Assembly: GCA_003342895.1 (NCBI GenBank)
Contig: PTFA01000311.1
Location: 687,804-751,803, forward strand
Length of the DNA: 64,000 nt
Reading direction: 5' to 3'
Source: Casuarius casuarius
Lineage: Eukaryota > Chordata > Aves > Casuariiformes > Casuariidae
The first letter of the stretch is position 1; every line of letters begins with the position of its first letter. Under the pieces are notes generated by a model. That model was given only the letters and a program-made list of their open reading frames with translations, made no database searches and was not told the origin of the DNA. Both the position numbers and the translations under genes were made by a program. Shown piece by piece: positions 47,462 to 61,287 of the stretch.

Positions 47462-49640
47462 AGCTCAGATAATGGAAATTCTGACACATCTCACCGTTAT
47501 GATGCAAGTTGCCTTTATCTTCCCATTTTCTTCCTTCTCCCCCTCACCAAGAAATAAAGATCCACTGCTGACTGAAAACCTTTTCTTGGAAGCCTCTAAG
47601 AAAATTTCAGACCTTTGCAGCTTAAACGGACAGGTCCATTTCTTATTTACCTTGACTTGGCTTTACCTTAGCATATGTAAAATCAGCTTGTATTACGCTT
47701 GTAAACCCTTTTGGGGCCTTTTAGAAAGTAACTCATAATGGCAAAATTTAAGCACAAGACTGACTCCTTCTGCTTGAACACAGACACCTCTATATTCCCA
47801 GACCAGGGTGTCCTGCCCATGCAAGTCCTTGGGGCACCTCCAAAGCACATGTACTATATGAGGCATGAGGCACCATTATGCACAAAACTGTTTCCCAAAA
47901 AACTGCAAAAAATGCAAAAGAGCTCTTCTGCTTGCCCTGGCTGGCTTTTTTATCTCATGTTGTCACCATAAAGGAGGAGGTTTCTCTTCCACTGTCTTTC
48001 AGAGCCCATACATGAAGATGTATGGCTCCTCAGGTGTCATCTTACCAGCATGGACTAGAAGCAGGAAACCACATTCACTTGCCATCTTATTTCATTTTTC
48101 TCACTTCCTCCAAACATTTTTTCTATAAGTCTCTGTCAAATTAAGTCACAGTCTGGACTGAGTAACAGCTAAAATAGACAAAGTTATAGAACTATCCCCA
48201 CTGTCTTTAAAAAGGTACAAAATAGGGGTGGATGTCTCTAAACAGGACAGATAGCAACACTAGAGAATAGTTATCCAGTATGGATGCAGCATTATATTGT
48301 CTCAGTACTTCTCACATTCTCACAATCTGAAGGAATTCTTCGTAAGAGTGCTCAAATTTATCCAGTTTATTCATGTTCTCCCCTATGTCCTCCTACATCA
48401 CTACAATTGTGCTTTAGGTTAAAAATAGGTTATAATAAAAACATCCCTTATTTTACCATGTTGTCTTTGATCAAGATGGGGCTTTGTAAACCCAGATCTA
48501 CAAACTATTGGCTGTTAAAATTTATTTTAACTGACTGTCTTAATTCTTGTGACAAGGAACATCACCAGCCAATGTCTACTCTTGCCCATAATACAGTTCA
48601 GCCTCAGCATGGCTGCTATTCATCTCTAGAGAAAAGGATACCCGGATCTTGATTTCTTGCTCACTTCTGGTAGGCAGTTGAGTATTTTAGTATGCTGAGA
48701 GAGAGAGATTTCTAGTATTCTTTGGGTCCTAGCATTCACAGCTATTTGAGTATTTATCATTTAAGTATTAGAGGAATGAAAGAAGGAATTAAGATCTTCT
48801 CTAAAATCCACCTTCTGCAAATATTTTGTTTTAGAGGGAAGTCTGTGAGAAGCCTGGATGTCAGCTAGCTTGCTGACTTGAATCTGTACAACTAGTCTGT
48901 ATTGAGTCTCTTTGGGAGTCCTCTTCTATGGGTTCATAAACTGCTGAAACCTTCCAATGTTCTAGAAAAGAAGTTCAGCTATCAGAAATAATTCAGCTAT
49001 TTCAGGGACCTAAATATACAGCACAGTCCAAGTAAGATGACCGAAATGTGTGGCAAACCCATCCTGTTGCATCAGCGTCAGAGCTAAGGAGAAGAAAAAT
49101 TTCCAACAAATGAATTATGCTTTTAAAAAAATGAGGAAAGATTTCTTATTTATTCAACAAGAAAAGACAAAAATGCCCTCAAAACAAGCCAAAAACCCCA
49201 ACACAAAATATATTTTGAGCCTTGGGCACTATCTCTTCATCAGTATGTCATGATATAACATACTACAAAACTACATTACAAGTTTCTTCCCCTGTCCCCT
49301 TCTCCACAATATTTTGCTCCATGTAGCTGTCGTTCTGTTAGGAAGATTCAGTTCTAAACTGTTTTTGAAGCTCTGGACTCCTGCTGAAGAAGAAAAATTC
49401 AGTGCAGCTATTTGTGTAGATATGTTCGGTAACTGTGATGGAAAAAGAACCTCCTCAAAAGAGAAACCAGCTGTATCCAAGCATATATAGCAGCTTGTAT
49501 AATTTTCCATAGCCTCAGGCAAGAAATCTATGCATAGAAAAATTCCTAAGGTGTCAGAGTAACCAGAAATGCATTAACAAGTAGATAATTAGGGACTGAT
49601 TGCAAAGACTTACCAGATGGATATTAAATTAAGGTTTGGA

Positions 49641-49666
49641 TTTTTTTTTTTTTTAAATATATATAT
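49641..49666. repeat. T14 tract with (AT)n
   Basis: Fourteen T followed by AAATATATATATTT. Simple sequence. Confidence 0.9.
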
Positions 49667-50540
49667 TTCCCAAGTAACCTTTATTTAGCTGGAGTCAGCA
49701 GTTTTACTCTCTCTGCTACCAGGACAGCTAAGAAGTCATTTAACAGTTGATGCTGGAATTTCAGTCACTCTCACTTCCTACTTTGATTCGAAATGCTTCA
49801 TCTGGTACCCTGTTTAAAACCTTTGAGTTATAAGTACAGGTATTTTTCATTTAGAAAGAGTTATAGAAGGAATTGCCTTTTCATTAAAGTATAATGTTTA
49901 CATGACAAATAATTGGTTTCCTTGGTGACTGTACTTTTTCTGAGAACTAATGAGTACTTTGCATGCTGCATTACACATCTAGCAGTTACATTACCGAGAC
50001 ACTGGGCTTAGGAATTTGTGTATATAAGTGTCAAGAAATTCACTGTCCAGGTTCCCTAGCTATTTTGACCTCATTCGTACACAATGTAAACTTATTTCAC
50101 CCCATGAATGTACTAAGTAGCACACAGTAAACAATGCCTATACTGAAATACTTGCACTACATGTGACATCTGAGCAGGGAAGTTTAGACTACATTGATTA
50201 GATTAGCAAGGGAGAAGGAAAAGCCAAGTTACTATCAGCTTGGAGACTGAGGGAGTCTCAGTTTCATCACAAGAAGATAGATTTATCATTAGTAAAATAT
50301 AAGGCTTGCACAGAAAAAAAATTTCTATTAACAAAGCAAGTGTTTATGTAAAGCAAAACAGAAGCAGTGCAAATTCTCCAAAATGTGCTTTTGCTCTGCC
50401 ATAAATCAGACCTAACAGAGCAACTTCTGAAGATATCTGTGCAATTCTTGCCTCTACACTGACATTGCCAGTGAGTGTGACAATAGATGTTTAAATGCTA
50501 TAAACACCTCGCCACTAGATAATGAGTGCATTTAACAGAA

Positions 50541-50578
50541 TTGTCAAATGTTAAAAGTCAGTTGTCAAATTATAAAAG
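50541..50578. repeat. Short tandem duplication (17-bp units)
   Basis: TTGTCAAATGTTAAAAG (50541-50557) and TTGTCAAATTATAAAAG (50562-50578) differ at two of 17 positions and are four bases apart. Confidence 0.8.
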
Positions 50579-51239
50579 TTTTTATTCACTACTACTGGAG
50601 TTGAATCATTCATCTGCATTCAGAATCTCCAATTTTGAGTTACCAATTCTCTCCAGTCCCTCCAAATGTCCATTCACATGTTAAATGCAAGTACTGTTGT
50701 TTCTGTGAGGGAGCTCTGATTAATATGTGCAGTGCGCAACAAATTTTTGCCACAAAGACACATCTTCCTCTGGTGGACTGTACACAAGAACCCCTTGAAT
50801 GTGCAGAAGAAAAACTCTGAATATCATTTTAGTGATGACTTCTTTGCCACCAATTTTTTATGGCTCAGGAATACTGAGATCCTCACAAGCTCTACTTACT
50901 CTTCACCCTGCATCCCCAAACCAAAGTAAAGAGAACTTGATATGTGAACAAAGAGAGGAAGAGAGACAGGCAGACAGACAGAGATTGATTTTTTGGTGCT
51001 CTCAACTAAATAAGTTGTCTGACAGGAAACAAGGAGAAGAGATGTAATGTGCATATGTACTATTGTGGGAAAACCTATTTGGGTCTATTACAATGAAGAA
51101 ACAGATGAAGAACAGTCCATCTGTGCATAAATATGACCCCTGTGATGCTGCCAACATCAGAGTGATCTGCCAAACGATACCATCTGCACAAATGGAAATT
51201 CTTCTGTGGGCAGACTGAGCTTGTATGCAGATTTTGTAA

Positions 51240-51900
51240 AAGTCTTAAAGGAGTACTGTATCCAGAGGGACTGTCCCCTTCGGGGATGGTGGAAACTTGC
51301 TGTCTGCTAACGCTTGTACTGTTATGCGGCCCTTCGAGGCTCTGGAGTAGATAAAAAGGAGAAGAGGAAGAGGAGGTGCTGAGAGGAAGGTCCTGCAGAA
51401 TAGGGGGGAAAGGGAGTGGGATTGTGAACTTGTACGTCTCTGAGGATAAGCACAACTCATTCCCTCTTCCAGCCAGTGAGAACTAGCCCCTCTCCCCTGG
51501 CCCTGCTTGGGAGGACTCCTCCATGTCATCCTGATGAGGGCCACTGGGAGGCCCTGGGTTAGGGCTGCACCCTCTCTGAGTCACAAGGGCCTTAGGAGGC
51601 AGTGCTTTGGGGTCCCTGGGTTTGAGCGGAGAAGCTCAGTCTGCAGAGTCCCCAGATTAAGGAGAGGGAACCAGACGTCCTAGCACAACACACCCATAAG
51701 CAAATGCTGACTGGCCCCATTTCTGTGTGGCTCACTATCCCAAATACTAGCATAAACAGTTGAATCTGTAGGGCTTTTTGACCCCTTCTTCAAGAATCAC
51801 TGTCCTTGAAGGAGGATGGTGGGGACTCCTCTACCCTGAGTTACAGGGAGGTTACCTAAATTCATCTTCTGTGCCTCACCTTATCTGAAGGAGATTGCTG
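51240..51900. other. GC-richer block
   Basis: Contains purine-rich sequence (51341-51425) and several CpGs near 51270-51330. TCCCC-TTC-GGGGA (51275-51287) could form a small hairpin. Minus-strand frames of 126 and 99 codons overlap here but look compositional. No exon assigned. Confidence 0.35.
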
Positions 51901-54833
51901 GAAATTTCAGACTAATGCCAAGAAAACCTCAAAAATATCACATGGAAATAAGCTGTCAGATTCTGGAAATAGGTTGGCCTTGGTGGTCTGACAGAGCCTG
52001 TATTTGGTCTCATGTAAATATTCACACATAGATGCAATCTCCTTTCAAAGGAGCTATATAGGAGATGAAGACAGGAAGTGTTCAGAGCCACCGCAGCCTA
52101 CAGAGAAACTCCTTGGGATAGGATCTGCCCAGAAATGCCATTAAGTTGAAAGCAAGTCTGTTCCAAAACAAAGAGTTAAAAGTAGTTGTGGTAGTTACTT
52201 TACCTGCTGCTGAATCTCCTTGCCAATTCCTCTGGGTTTACAATCACATTTTAAAGCATTCATCTGTCTCCTGTTGCTTTGTAAAAGACCAGCACAAAAA
52301 AGGAGAGTCTAAGTAATTGACTTCACAGGGAAACAGAATCCCACTATGCACAAAGTGCTGCCAAAGGAATAAAGTCAAATTAAAAAAAGAAAAACATATT
52401 TCTTTCTTTTAATCCTCTTTCTGTAAGGCATTTTAGGTGTTACTTCTAATAACAAGCAATAAGAAAACCAGAAATAACATGTTTATGGCATCCCTAGAAA
52501 GATATGCAAAGCATGCGCTTGCTCATGAAAGACAATTAACTGCTTTTACTCCATGGTATGTCCATAGGAAATGCTTGCATTCTTTAGAAAGAAAGATGTT
52601 GTTTATGTATTTTTCTTCATGCCACCTTTCTAACATAGGGAAGTATCTTCATTTTCTTTACACTGAGGCAAAAAGCTTCTAACCCTTATTTGCAAGTCCT
52701 AAGATCAGTGCTCTTATATTCCCAAGTACTGACCAATTAAAGCCCAGTTCCAAAACAGGGTTTAGTCTGCAGTGATGAGCACTGAAGTGATCAACTTGAG
52801 GGATGTGTCCTGGAACAGAAATCATGGTGCCGAAACAGATACTTAGGGATCTCCGCAAGGCATCATAGAGGTACGTATCCAGGGCATAACAACAGAGCAA
52901 TGAGGACAGGTATGTGTCTTAAACTCCGTGCTTTGCCAAGCCCCACATGCTCTACTCAGTGTCAACAAAAGACATCTCTGAAGGCAGAGCTCTAGCTCTT
53001 CCTTTCCAAAAATGGAATAGAGTTCACTTTTTCCCCCCTTTAAAAGCAGAGCTGCTATAGGACATGGCCTCACCACTTTACACAAATAGATCAGCTTCCA
53101 GAAATGCAGAAGAGCTAGGTTCACCACATTCCTCAGCCTAAAGGGATTCCTAACTGCATCTCTCTCAAGAAAATGTTAAAGCTACAAGCCGTTCTGAAAA
53201 GAAGTTACTCTCCCCTTCTGCAGAAAAAAAGAAGAGAGTAAAACTTCCTTGTTTTGAGGACAAGTGGATGGCAGGTGGATAGATTAACCATCAAAGACTG
53301 TTTAGTATGAAACATATAAACAGCCTTTGGAGGACGGACTGGAATTTCTCCCTCCCGTGCAAGCACCCCAATTACAAGTTTAAGACCTACATCACTCATA
53401 GCAAAAAACAAGAAATTCAGTCAGTTATGCTGTTTGATGAAACATGCCACCCTCCAAAATTGCCCTGCCTAATTTAGGTTGTTTTTTTCTTTTTCAGAGA
53501 AAGCATAACACTATTCAAACATGCTTTAAAAGAAAGGGAAAAAAAAAGCTATACACTTGTGAGACGACTGATTGATACATGCTGTCAATGGACCAGTTTC
53601 CAAGGTGATAGTGACAGCTCTTCTGATAAGCCACTTTAAAACCGGGTTTTGAGGGTGCAGGGAAATATGTATAAATATAGGTATTATAGAATGCCTTCTG
53701 TTCAAAATGATTTTTCTTCTTCCAAGAAATGTTTTAAATGTTGACAACCAAGCTGTATCAGAAAACTAATCAGCACATCAACACCTCAGAGTCGAAACGA
53801 AATGCAGACTCCACTTAACTTGAATGGCAGTTATATAGTGACGCTTGTCTTTTGTGAAAATTATTATGGAACAGAACGAAGACCTGGAACATTTGGATTC
53901 TTTGTTTTGCCAGTTTTCTTATAAGATACTAACCAAGATACTATTTTTTTTGCTTACTCCTCAGTTATATGAGGAGTTTAGTTCAGGAAAGTGATTTAAA
54001 TTTGCAAGATGAAGAGCACTGACTGCTATCTACATTTTGCAAGCATACCAAAAGCTCTGGGACACATTCAAGTTTAAGTACTCCTAAAAGAAATGGCACT
54101 ATACCTTCAGGGAAGATCCAATGTTTCCTTCTCTAAGAGGAAGAGGTCCACTGAAAAAAAAATCTCCTTTAAGAAATATCTGTCCACATTTTTTCAAGAT
54201 GGATTCATCTTTGTCTCCAGTATGCTACCTAATTTTGCCATAACAGAATTCAGAAAACCAGGGTCAATCTGCCTTTTCTAAAGTGCTTGTATTTCTCTCT
54301 GGAATTTAAACCAAAATTGCTATACAATAACATAATATTTTATTACTGTAAGAACGTTAGACGTATGCAAACCACTTAGTCAACTATGATTTCAACCTGT
54401 TTTCTTAACCACATAGCATATCTTATTCCATCCATCTTCACTCTGCTTTAAGTACTTACGAAAATGGAGCTCAAGATGCACTTGCTCTCATAAGTCTGTT
54501 GCACTAGAACAGAACAAAGTATATCAAAGGGAAAATAACCATAACGGGATTATTATCAGTGAGGGTTAATTAGGTAGCTAATTTTAGAATTTCCTGCTGA
54601 TAACACAGCCTTCAATGCATTTCTTCTGCAATACATAAAACAAACAAAAGTGAGTGGCATTGTTTGCCTTATGTAAGGTGATAATTTAACTAAGTATTTT
54701 CAACTTTTTTCCTGCTGAAAAATCTTTTCAATTAAGGCTTCATAGGTTGTTTTATCAGCAAGATCTTACCTTTCTCTAAGTGGTCTGCACACTGGGGATA
54801 TTCCAAGGACAACTCCTGTTCTTTTCATGTCGA

Positions 54834-54851
54834 GACAGTTTATAAACTGTC
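54834..54851. repeat. 18-bp perfect palindrome
   Basis: GACAGTTTATAAACTGTC equals its own reverse complement over 18 bases. This is the longest perfect palindrome I noticed in the window. A cruciform or a dimeric factor site is possible. Confidence 0.85.
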
Positions 54852-57524
54852 AGATGGCCATTTATTCCAACTAGCTGAAGGTCTTTCTTGAAGGATATTT
54901 GATTAGGTCCATCTGATCAAGATGGAGACTCAACATTATCAGAAAGATGGTCATTTTTATTGCTAAATTAAATGTTCAGAAGTACATACACTTAACATAG
55001 CTCTTTCTGTTTCAGACATAGGTTGTAGATAATGTTTCTTCCCCTATATGATAAAGATCTAACTGCAAGTTCAAGATTGCACCAATCTCTGGCAGTCTTA
55101 CAGCATTGTCTTTTTATGCCATTCTACAAGATTAATTTTTTCAGCTTCATAAATCAAAAACCCAGTTCTAAAATTTTGCTATTTAACTTTAAATCATTGC
55201 AGGTAAAGACATTTAAAATACTATGGCCTCGAAACATGAGGAAGAACTGACTCACACCTCAAGCAATTATTCCCTTAAACTTCCTTCTCAGGTTCGAAGG
55301 ATGACATGATACATTTTTAGATCATTTTATCTTTTTCTTTTACATAAAAATAAAAGCTTTTACCAGTATTATGAAAAGTACTGTACTAGGGTAGCAAGCT
55401 TACAAAATTTAAAAGATTAATCGACCTACAGGAAAGAGATGGATGACCATCGATTACCATGCATGTGTGACAAGATGATAGATGAGTGCTGTCAGGCCAT
55501 TGATCTTTGCAAATTAGCCTGACTTTGGTCAACTATGACTTGTCTTTGGGACTTCTACCATCAGTGGCTATCCTTAAAAAAGAAATCCTACATGGCTGAG
55601 TTCCAAGAGAGAGTTCCACTACTTTGAGCATAGTCTCACTGACACAATAGTTCATCCCCATGTTAGAGTCATTCTGCAAAAAGATACAAGAAATCGATGC
55701 ATTTTTTTTCCCATTCCGAAAAAAAGACACAAAAGACTGCTGCATTTTTCCCCAGGGATCTATTTTCCCTCTCCTTCTGCCATAAGAGAATTTTTTTCAT
55801 TAAAAATTTATATGTTAACATGTTTCAAGAACAGGTTAAAAATAGGAAACTGTTCTCCAAAGATAGAAATGCTTATCAAAGCCTTCCTCTGGCTCTGATT
55901 CTCATCTCACACAGTATTTTTACATTTAAGCAATATTAGATGAATTTTAAGTGATTATGTCTGATATTCATCAAGGGAAGCAAGATTCAGAGTGGCCTAC
56001 CAAAAGCAGATGTGAAATTTTTGTTGACCTTTGATGTGCTGGAGAAGTCAGAGCTGAATAACTGAGTACTTCCTTTATAACATCAATAGGAAGACACTGA
56101 ACAATCTTAAGTCTACCACTACAGGAGATAAAGGAGAGGAGGATGCTAAGCCCTTTGAATACTTTCCTATTCCCTACTCCTTTTCTGAGATCTACTCTAA
56201 AGATCAGCCATAACCATTGCAGCTTGAAATTCAAAATATGGGGGTTGGGGTAAGCACATAGTGGTTTAAATCTAAACAGAAGTATGAGGAAATGAAATGT
56301 GTCCATTTTAACGTCAGTTGTGCACAGTCTTTTCAGAACATAGAGACTGATCATGCTTAGGCTTGTTGTTATTTACGGCAAGATCCTCAACTTCCCTTTT
56401 CAAAGTTCACTGATATTATATACCAATTCTCCACTTAAAGATGGCTTTCAAGCTTGATGTGGACTCTCCAGAAAGGCTGCCTCATAATGCTGTTGTTCAT
56501 GCTAAGGAACTTTAACTTTGCCTGGGCACACACTGCCTCCTACCAGGAGCGGATTATAGAAAGAGCTGGCCAGGTGTCTAAGGGGGTATATTTCTGAGAA
56601 CCACAGAAAACATTTCAGCATGTGCACAGCCTGAGATTTTAATGCTGATGCTGAAGGCAGAAAAAAGCTCATCAAAACATGATCATTTCATCCCCGCTTG
56701 CATCCCTGTCCCCAAAGGCAATTTGGTCTGACAGCTAGGAAAAGACTATATGCAAACCTGTTGTGGCCCACTTAGATGATCTCACGACACAAGCAAACAT
56801 TTGTGAGTGTATCACACATTTCTGTACAACCAATTAAGTGTCACATTTTTGGAAGTCAGAGGAAGAACACCCATTCCATACAATGGATTATCATGTAGGA
56901 CACCAAACTCTCAGCTGACAGCTCAGGCATCCTAATCGCAGCTGTACATCGCACTATACTTAATAATCCATATTGATCTCCATTCCAAAAACTACTCTTA
57001 ATACACAAGTGTGCTTCACAGCTCTTACTCACCAAGGTCTAATATTACCCAGGGGAAAGAAAGCAAAAGGTAACAGTGTTAGACAAGGTCATTGCAGGTC
57101 AAACTAAGATTAGGGAAGCTCATCCATTTCGCCATGCTCAAGATACAAGTGCGATATAGCAAATATATCTCATATATCTCATCAGAAGCTATGTGAAATA
57201 TTAAAATCTGTTCAATGCCTAAACTGGTTACAGAATAGAGCTGCTCGAAATCAGTTTTCATAGCATGCAAAATTCAGATACTTCAGTGTTTGCTTGCATC
57301 CAGAATTAAGATGAAAAATCCACACTTTCAAATGATTCAAGAAAAGGTTCAGTTTCATAGAAATGCCTCAGAAATGTCAAAATTAAATCTGACATTGCCA
57401 ACTGAGTCAAAATATTTTGACATTCGCAAATTCTTCCCCATTTCACTTAACGGCATAAAAACTTTTGGGAGGGATGGGGGTGTGTTTAGCAGAGATCTGT
57501 GCTCTCCACGAGTACTGGAGAACT

Positions 57525-57540
57525 CTGGGAATTACAGTTC
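57525..57540 (-). promoter_or_regulatory. ZNF143-like site (weak)
   Basis: CTGGGAATTACAGTTC reads on the minus strand as a two-mismatch version of the ZNF143/SBF core ACTACAATTCCCAG. It lies in a slightly CpG-richer stretch. Promoter activity is unproven. Confidence 0.3.
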
Positions 57541-58387
57541 ACGTGTCTCATGTTCACACTCGCCTCGCTGGCTGGGCTCCCATCCTGACAGCAGTTATAA
57601 TGATGCCCTGGGCCCATGTGACTTCCAGGATGCACTTCGAGTTCAATCAAAAGAACAAACCTCACATATCACGTTCTGCTTCTGCTAGGGAAAATTTCCA
57701 TTTTATGAAAACTGTATCTGCCATAACAAAACAAAGAAATTATAAAGAGTTTTAAAAACATAAATTTAACTTTCCTACTTTTGGTGTTGTTACAAGAACA
57801 ACAGGGCTCAGATTTTGGAGTGTTCAAGTGTCTTTTGAGATATGAAAGTGGCCATGAGTCCAACCCTGTGATTGATCTCTCCTACTGAAACCAAACTAAA
57901 ATATTCCATTTCATTTTTTGCTTCTGTGTAGTTGCTCTCACTTCAGTTTTCTACCAGCTGCTTATTTTCTCAGTCAACTTGTCATTTTCTTTTAGTCTTT
58001 CCTTTAGATGTTTTACTCTTTCTAAAAATGTTTCTATTTGATCATTTCACTATCCAAGGTGATTTTTTTAAACAGTAATGTTAGTTCATTTTGACTAAAT
58101 TTATGAAGTTCTAACCAAGGCAAGTTAAGAGCCTATGTTTTTGTTCTGAATCTCTTCTGATCTCTTGCTGAGAGAATGATTTAACTTCCTTTGGTTATCT
58201 TTCATTTATAATGCATAAACATATAAGGCTGCTGTACTAATGTTTGTCTGTGATTTTCCACACTGCAGTCTCTCTGCTTTTCAAGAGAGCACTGTAGCAC
58301 TAACTAAGAGCCTTCTCTTGCTTCTGTTCTTGTTTGTTTGTTCTTTGAGCAATGTCTGTGAATTTGTTTTCATGTAGGTATCCACAT

Positions 58388-58656
58388 TTAGGACCATAAG
58401 GTAACTCAGGCTGGAAGGGACCTGAGGAGGTCAAGTCCAACCCCCAGCTCAAAGCAAGGCTAAAGCAGGTTGTTCAGGGCTTTATCCAGTTGGGCTTAAA
58501 AACCTCCAAGGATGGCAGACTGCACAACCTCTGTGAGCAACCTCTTTCCCTCCCTGGCTGTCCTCATGGGGAAAAAAGATTTTCCTTGTATCTAGTCTGA
58601 ACTTCTCGTTTACTTCAGCTTACGTTTGTTGTCCCCTGTCCTTCTGAGTTATTTAG
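58388..58656 (-). mobile_element. CR1 LINE 3' end, minus strand
   Basis: Read on the plus strand it starts GGACCATAAGGTAACTCAGG and runs through GGAAGGGACCTGAGGAGGTC, GTCCAACCCCCAGCTCAAAG, GGGCTTTATCCAGTTGGG and AAAACCTCCAAGGATGGCAG to a TTCCTTGTATCTAGTCTGAA block and TTGTCCCCTGTCCTTCTG. These are the well-known reverse-complement phrases of the avian CR1 3' UTR and ORF2 C-terminus. The element is 5'-truncated to roughly 270 bp, the usual size class for CR1. The terminal octamer repeats at the left edge are poorly kept. Confidence 0.95.
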
Positions 58657-59606
58657 CTATTATTGACATATGTGAATTTTAGGAAAGTTCACTCATTTCC
58701 CCCTTTTTTTTAACTTCTGTGAGAGGTCGGCTGTTACTATGGGGATATATGGCATGAATTTCATGCAGTGCATGTGCAGGCTACTGTGACTGCTCAGAGC
58801 TGATGTTCAAGTGTCTCCAGTTGCCACTGCGAGTGCTAGGAAGGATAGCAGCCTATTTCAGGTGCTAGAGATGCTCTCCAGCCCAGAAGGAAGTGGCCAC
58901 CTCCTGAAGTATCCCCCATGGGAATTCTGAGGCCTCGGGCCTTGTACTACTCCCCAAAGTTTTGCATTTTTGTTACAGGATATCACTGCACTCCATATAA
59001 AATGGCAATTTTTGATCTTATTAACAGCCTCACCGAGATGAAAGTTTCACTGTTTCTGAAAACTGCAGAAAGTATCCATTATGAACTCTAGCCATTTTTT
59101 TTCTCCCAGGAAAAAGGAAAAATTTCTTGTTCTGTCCCATGAGCTGGAAACAATCTAGGTAGTATCTTCCGATTGTTCTGTTATACCTCTCCTTACCATA
59201 CTAATTTTACAATCCAGTTTTGTCCTGAACAAGGCTGGCACAATACCATAGGACACAATTATTCCAAGTTACTTTGCATTTCCTTTCACTACTACTACTA
59301 CTTTCCTTTGAACTACTGTAGAAGCAATTGCTCTGCTGTCTGTCATGAATTCCCCCACAATCACTGAAAATGCATCGTGTTAACATTCAGAATATTAAGT
59401 GATTTCTATCACCATTACTTTCTTTTTGCAGTGTTATATTTCTCATTTTTCCCTCCCAGGCTCACTCTAAATTCAATGCAGCCTAGTGCTTTTATCATGT
59501 CCAAATATAGTACTGACACTTGTTCTAAATCTGGCTGTATGTCAGGGTAGATTATTCAGAATAGCTCCTAGCAACCTTTCAGCCTAGGAATCTGTGATTC
59601 ATGTGG

Positions 59607-59620
59607 AAAAAAAAAAAAAA
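59607..59620. repeat. Poly-A tract (14 A)
   Basis: Run of 14 A. No retrocopy body is recognised upstream. Confidence 0.9.
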
Positions 59621-61169
59621 CTATTGAAATATATCTATGATTACAAGATAAAACGTGTTTTCAAGATAAAAAGGTGAAATCCTAAATCCAGTTCCAAGAT
59701 GAACCATACTATAATTATCCTTCTACAGCATAGTCCCTGTGCTTCTGGTAGACTCCTCTTATGAATGACATGAAGTGATCTACGGTTACTTTGAAAAACA
59801 TTTGAAACTTTGACAAATGAAACGCAAGGCATCTCACATCTTCAGTTTGTAGATATAGTTTCTTCAACCCAACCAGAGTTTATACAACAACTAAATTGGA
59901 CAGCTGTCTAGTTCCATGCCTCTTTATCTTCTTTCTTAAAACATGTGAACAGTTCTTAAACTTTCTTGATTAGTCAGAGAAATGCAGCTTCAGTACCTTG
60001 TACATGTGCAAGATCCTCATATTATTTCATGCCATGGCATATACATCCATTCTAGCCTGAGTTGTTTGCCTTAGTTCTCAGGTTTGAAGTTACTGGCATT
60101 ACCTCAAAGCTCTGCGTTGCCTTTATCCTCATATGAGTCATGCGGCCATTTCATTTGTGGCCTCTGAATTTTTTCCACATTTTTAGGCTGAATGGAATAA
60201 CCAGTATTCTCTGTACCTGTTTCCTCAACTGTATTTTCTCCAGAATATTATTATTAAAGCTATGTGAGAAAAGAATGTTCAGAATTCATCCTAAGTTTGT
60301 GAATAGTTTTGGTCATTTCACATTCAGAAATAAATTGTTTTTCATGGAGAATGTTAATGTTCCTCTTATTAAGATAACAATACCTTAAGCTTTACAAGAG
60401 GTAACTTATCTGATGTTGTGTGCCAAAATACCCCTAGAAAACAATTTTAAGAAACAGTGTCCCAGATGTCACCATGAAAGCAGCTCTTGAAGCTTTATAA
60501 AGCACTTTGACATCTCCAAATGAAAAGCTGTAGGTAAGACCAAGGGAATTCTCTGTATTTCTGGCAAGGTATCTAATTTGCTGGAGGATTTGACTTCTGC
60601 TTCCACTGAGTTTCATCACAAGTGCAAGCATTTCCTTCTAGTCTTCTCTGTAAATTCATAAAGATGAAAATGTCCAGGCACTCCCCTTTCTTATGGTGAA
60701 ATACAATGCTCATTTGCCTGAATTTTTAAAATGATATCATTCATTGCTTTGCAGCTCCTTCTCCTGTCTGACTCGAGGAATGTATTTGTAGTGCATGGAG
60801 CAGATAGATAGACTATGGTCAAACACAGGGTATATCAGCTTGAGAAACTTCTTTCTTACAGGCATATTTGTCCCATATGTTACATTTTTCAAAGAGTACA
60901 GTGATCCTTCAAATCTCATTCTGCTTGCTGCTCACAGCATTACTTGCTTGGTTTCCTTCGCCAACCCTACTTACCCTTCAACTCAGATGTGCTGCCACTA
61001 TTTCCCTCCTCTTTCTGTATCCCTCCTCCTCTGTCTCACTCTTTTTTAACCCATGTAGTTATAACTGGAAAATTTTCCATCAACATTATTTACAGAAGAA
61101 AATGGGTGATTTTACTCTATTATTTTTAATATAGGAGCATTTTACATAATACTTCCCTTTTCACCAACG

Positions 61170-61180
61170 CCCCCCCCCCC
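61170..61180. repeat. Poly-C tract (11 C)
   Basis: Run of 11 C preceded by G and followed by ACAAACAAGC. Confidence 0.9.
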
Positions 61181-61272
61181 ACAAACAAGCTAGCAAAAAC
61201 AACCCGCTCTCTCAGATCCCTCCACGGTTCCCTTACTGCACACTTTTGTAGCTTACAAGACTGTGGTCCATC

Positions 61273-61287
61273 CTGGGAGATGCAGTT
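61273..61287 (-). promoter_or_regulatory. ZNF143-like site
   Basis: CTGGGAGATGCAGTT reads on the minus strand as AACTGCATCTCCCAG, one base from the common ZNF143-type variant ACTACATCTCCCAG. Same orientation as the weaker match at 57.5 kb. Confidence 0.35.

Larger units (their letters stand above)
42835..58384. other. Gene-free stretch between L3-like and minus-strand CR1
   Basis: No exon, tRNA or other RNA gene is supported. Content: (CAAA)n at 46.0 kb, an AT repeat and a palindromic octamer pair at 46.8-46.9 kb, a forkhead motif pair at 47.45 kb, a T14/AT tract at 49.6 kb, a 17-bp tandem repeat at 50.55 kb, a GC-richer block at 51.2-51.9 kb, an 18-bp palindrome at 54.8 kb and a ZNF143-like site at 57.5 kb. 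The rest is unremarkable unique DNA. Confidence 0.65.
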
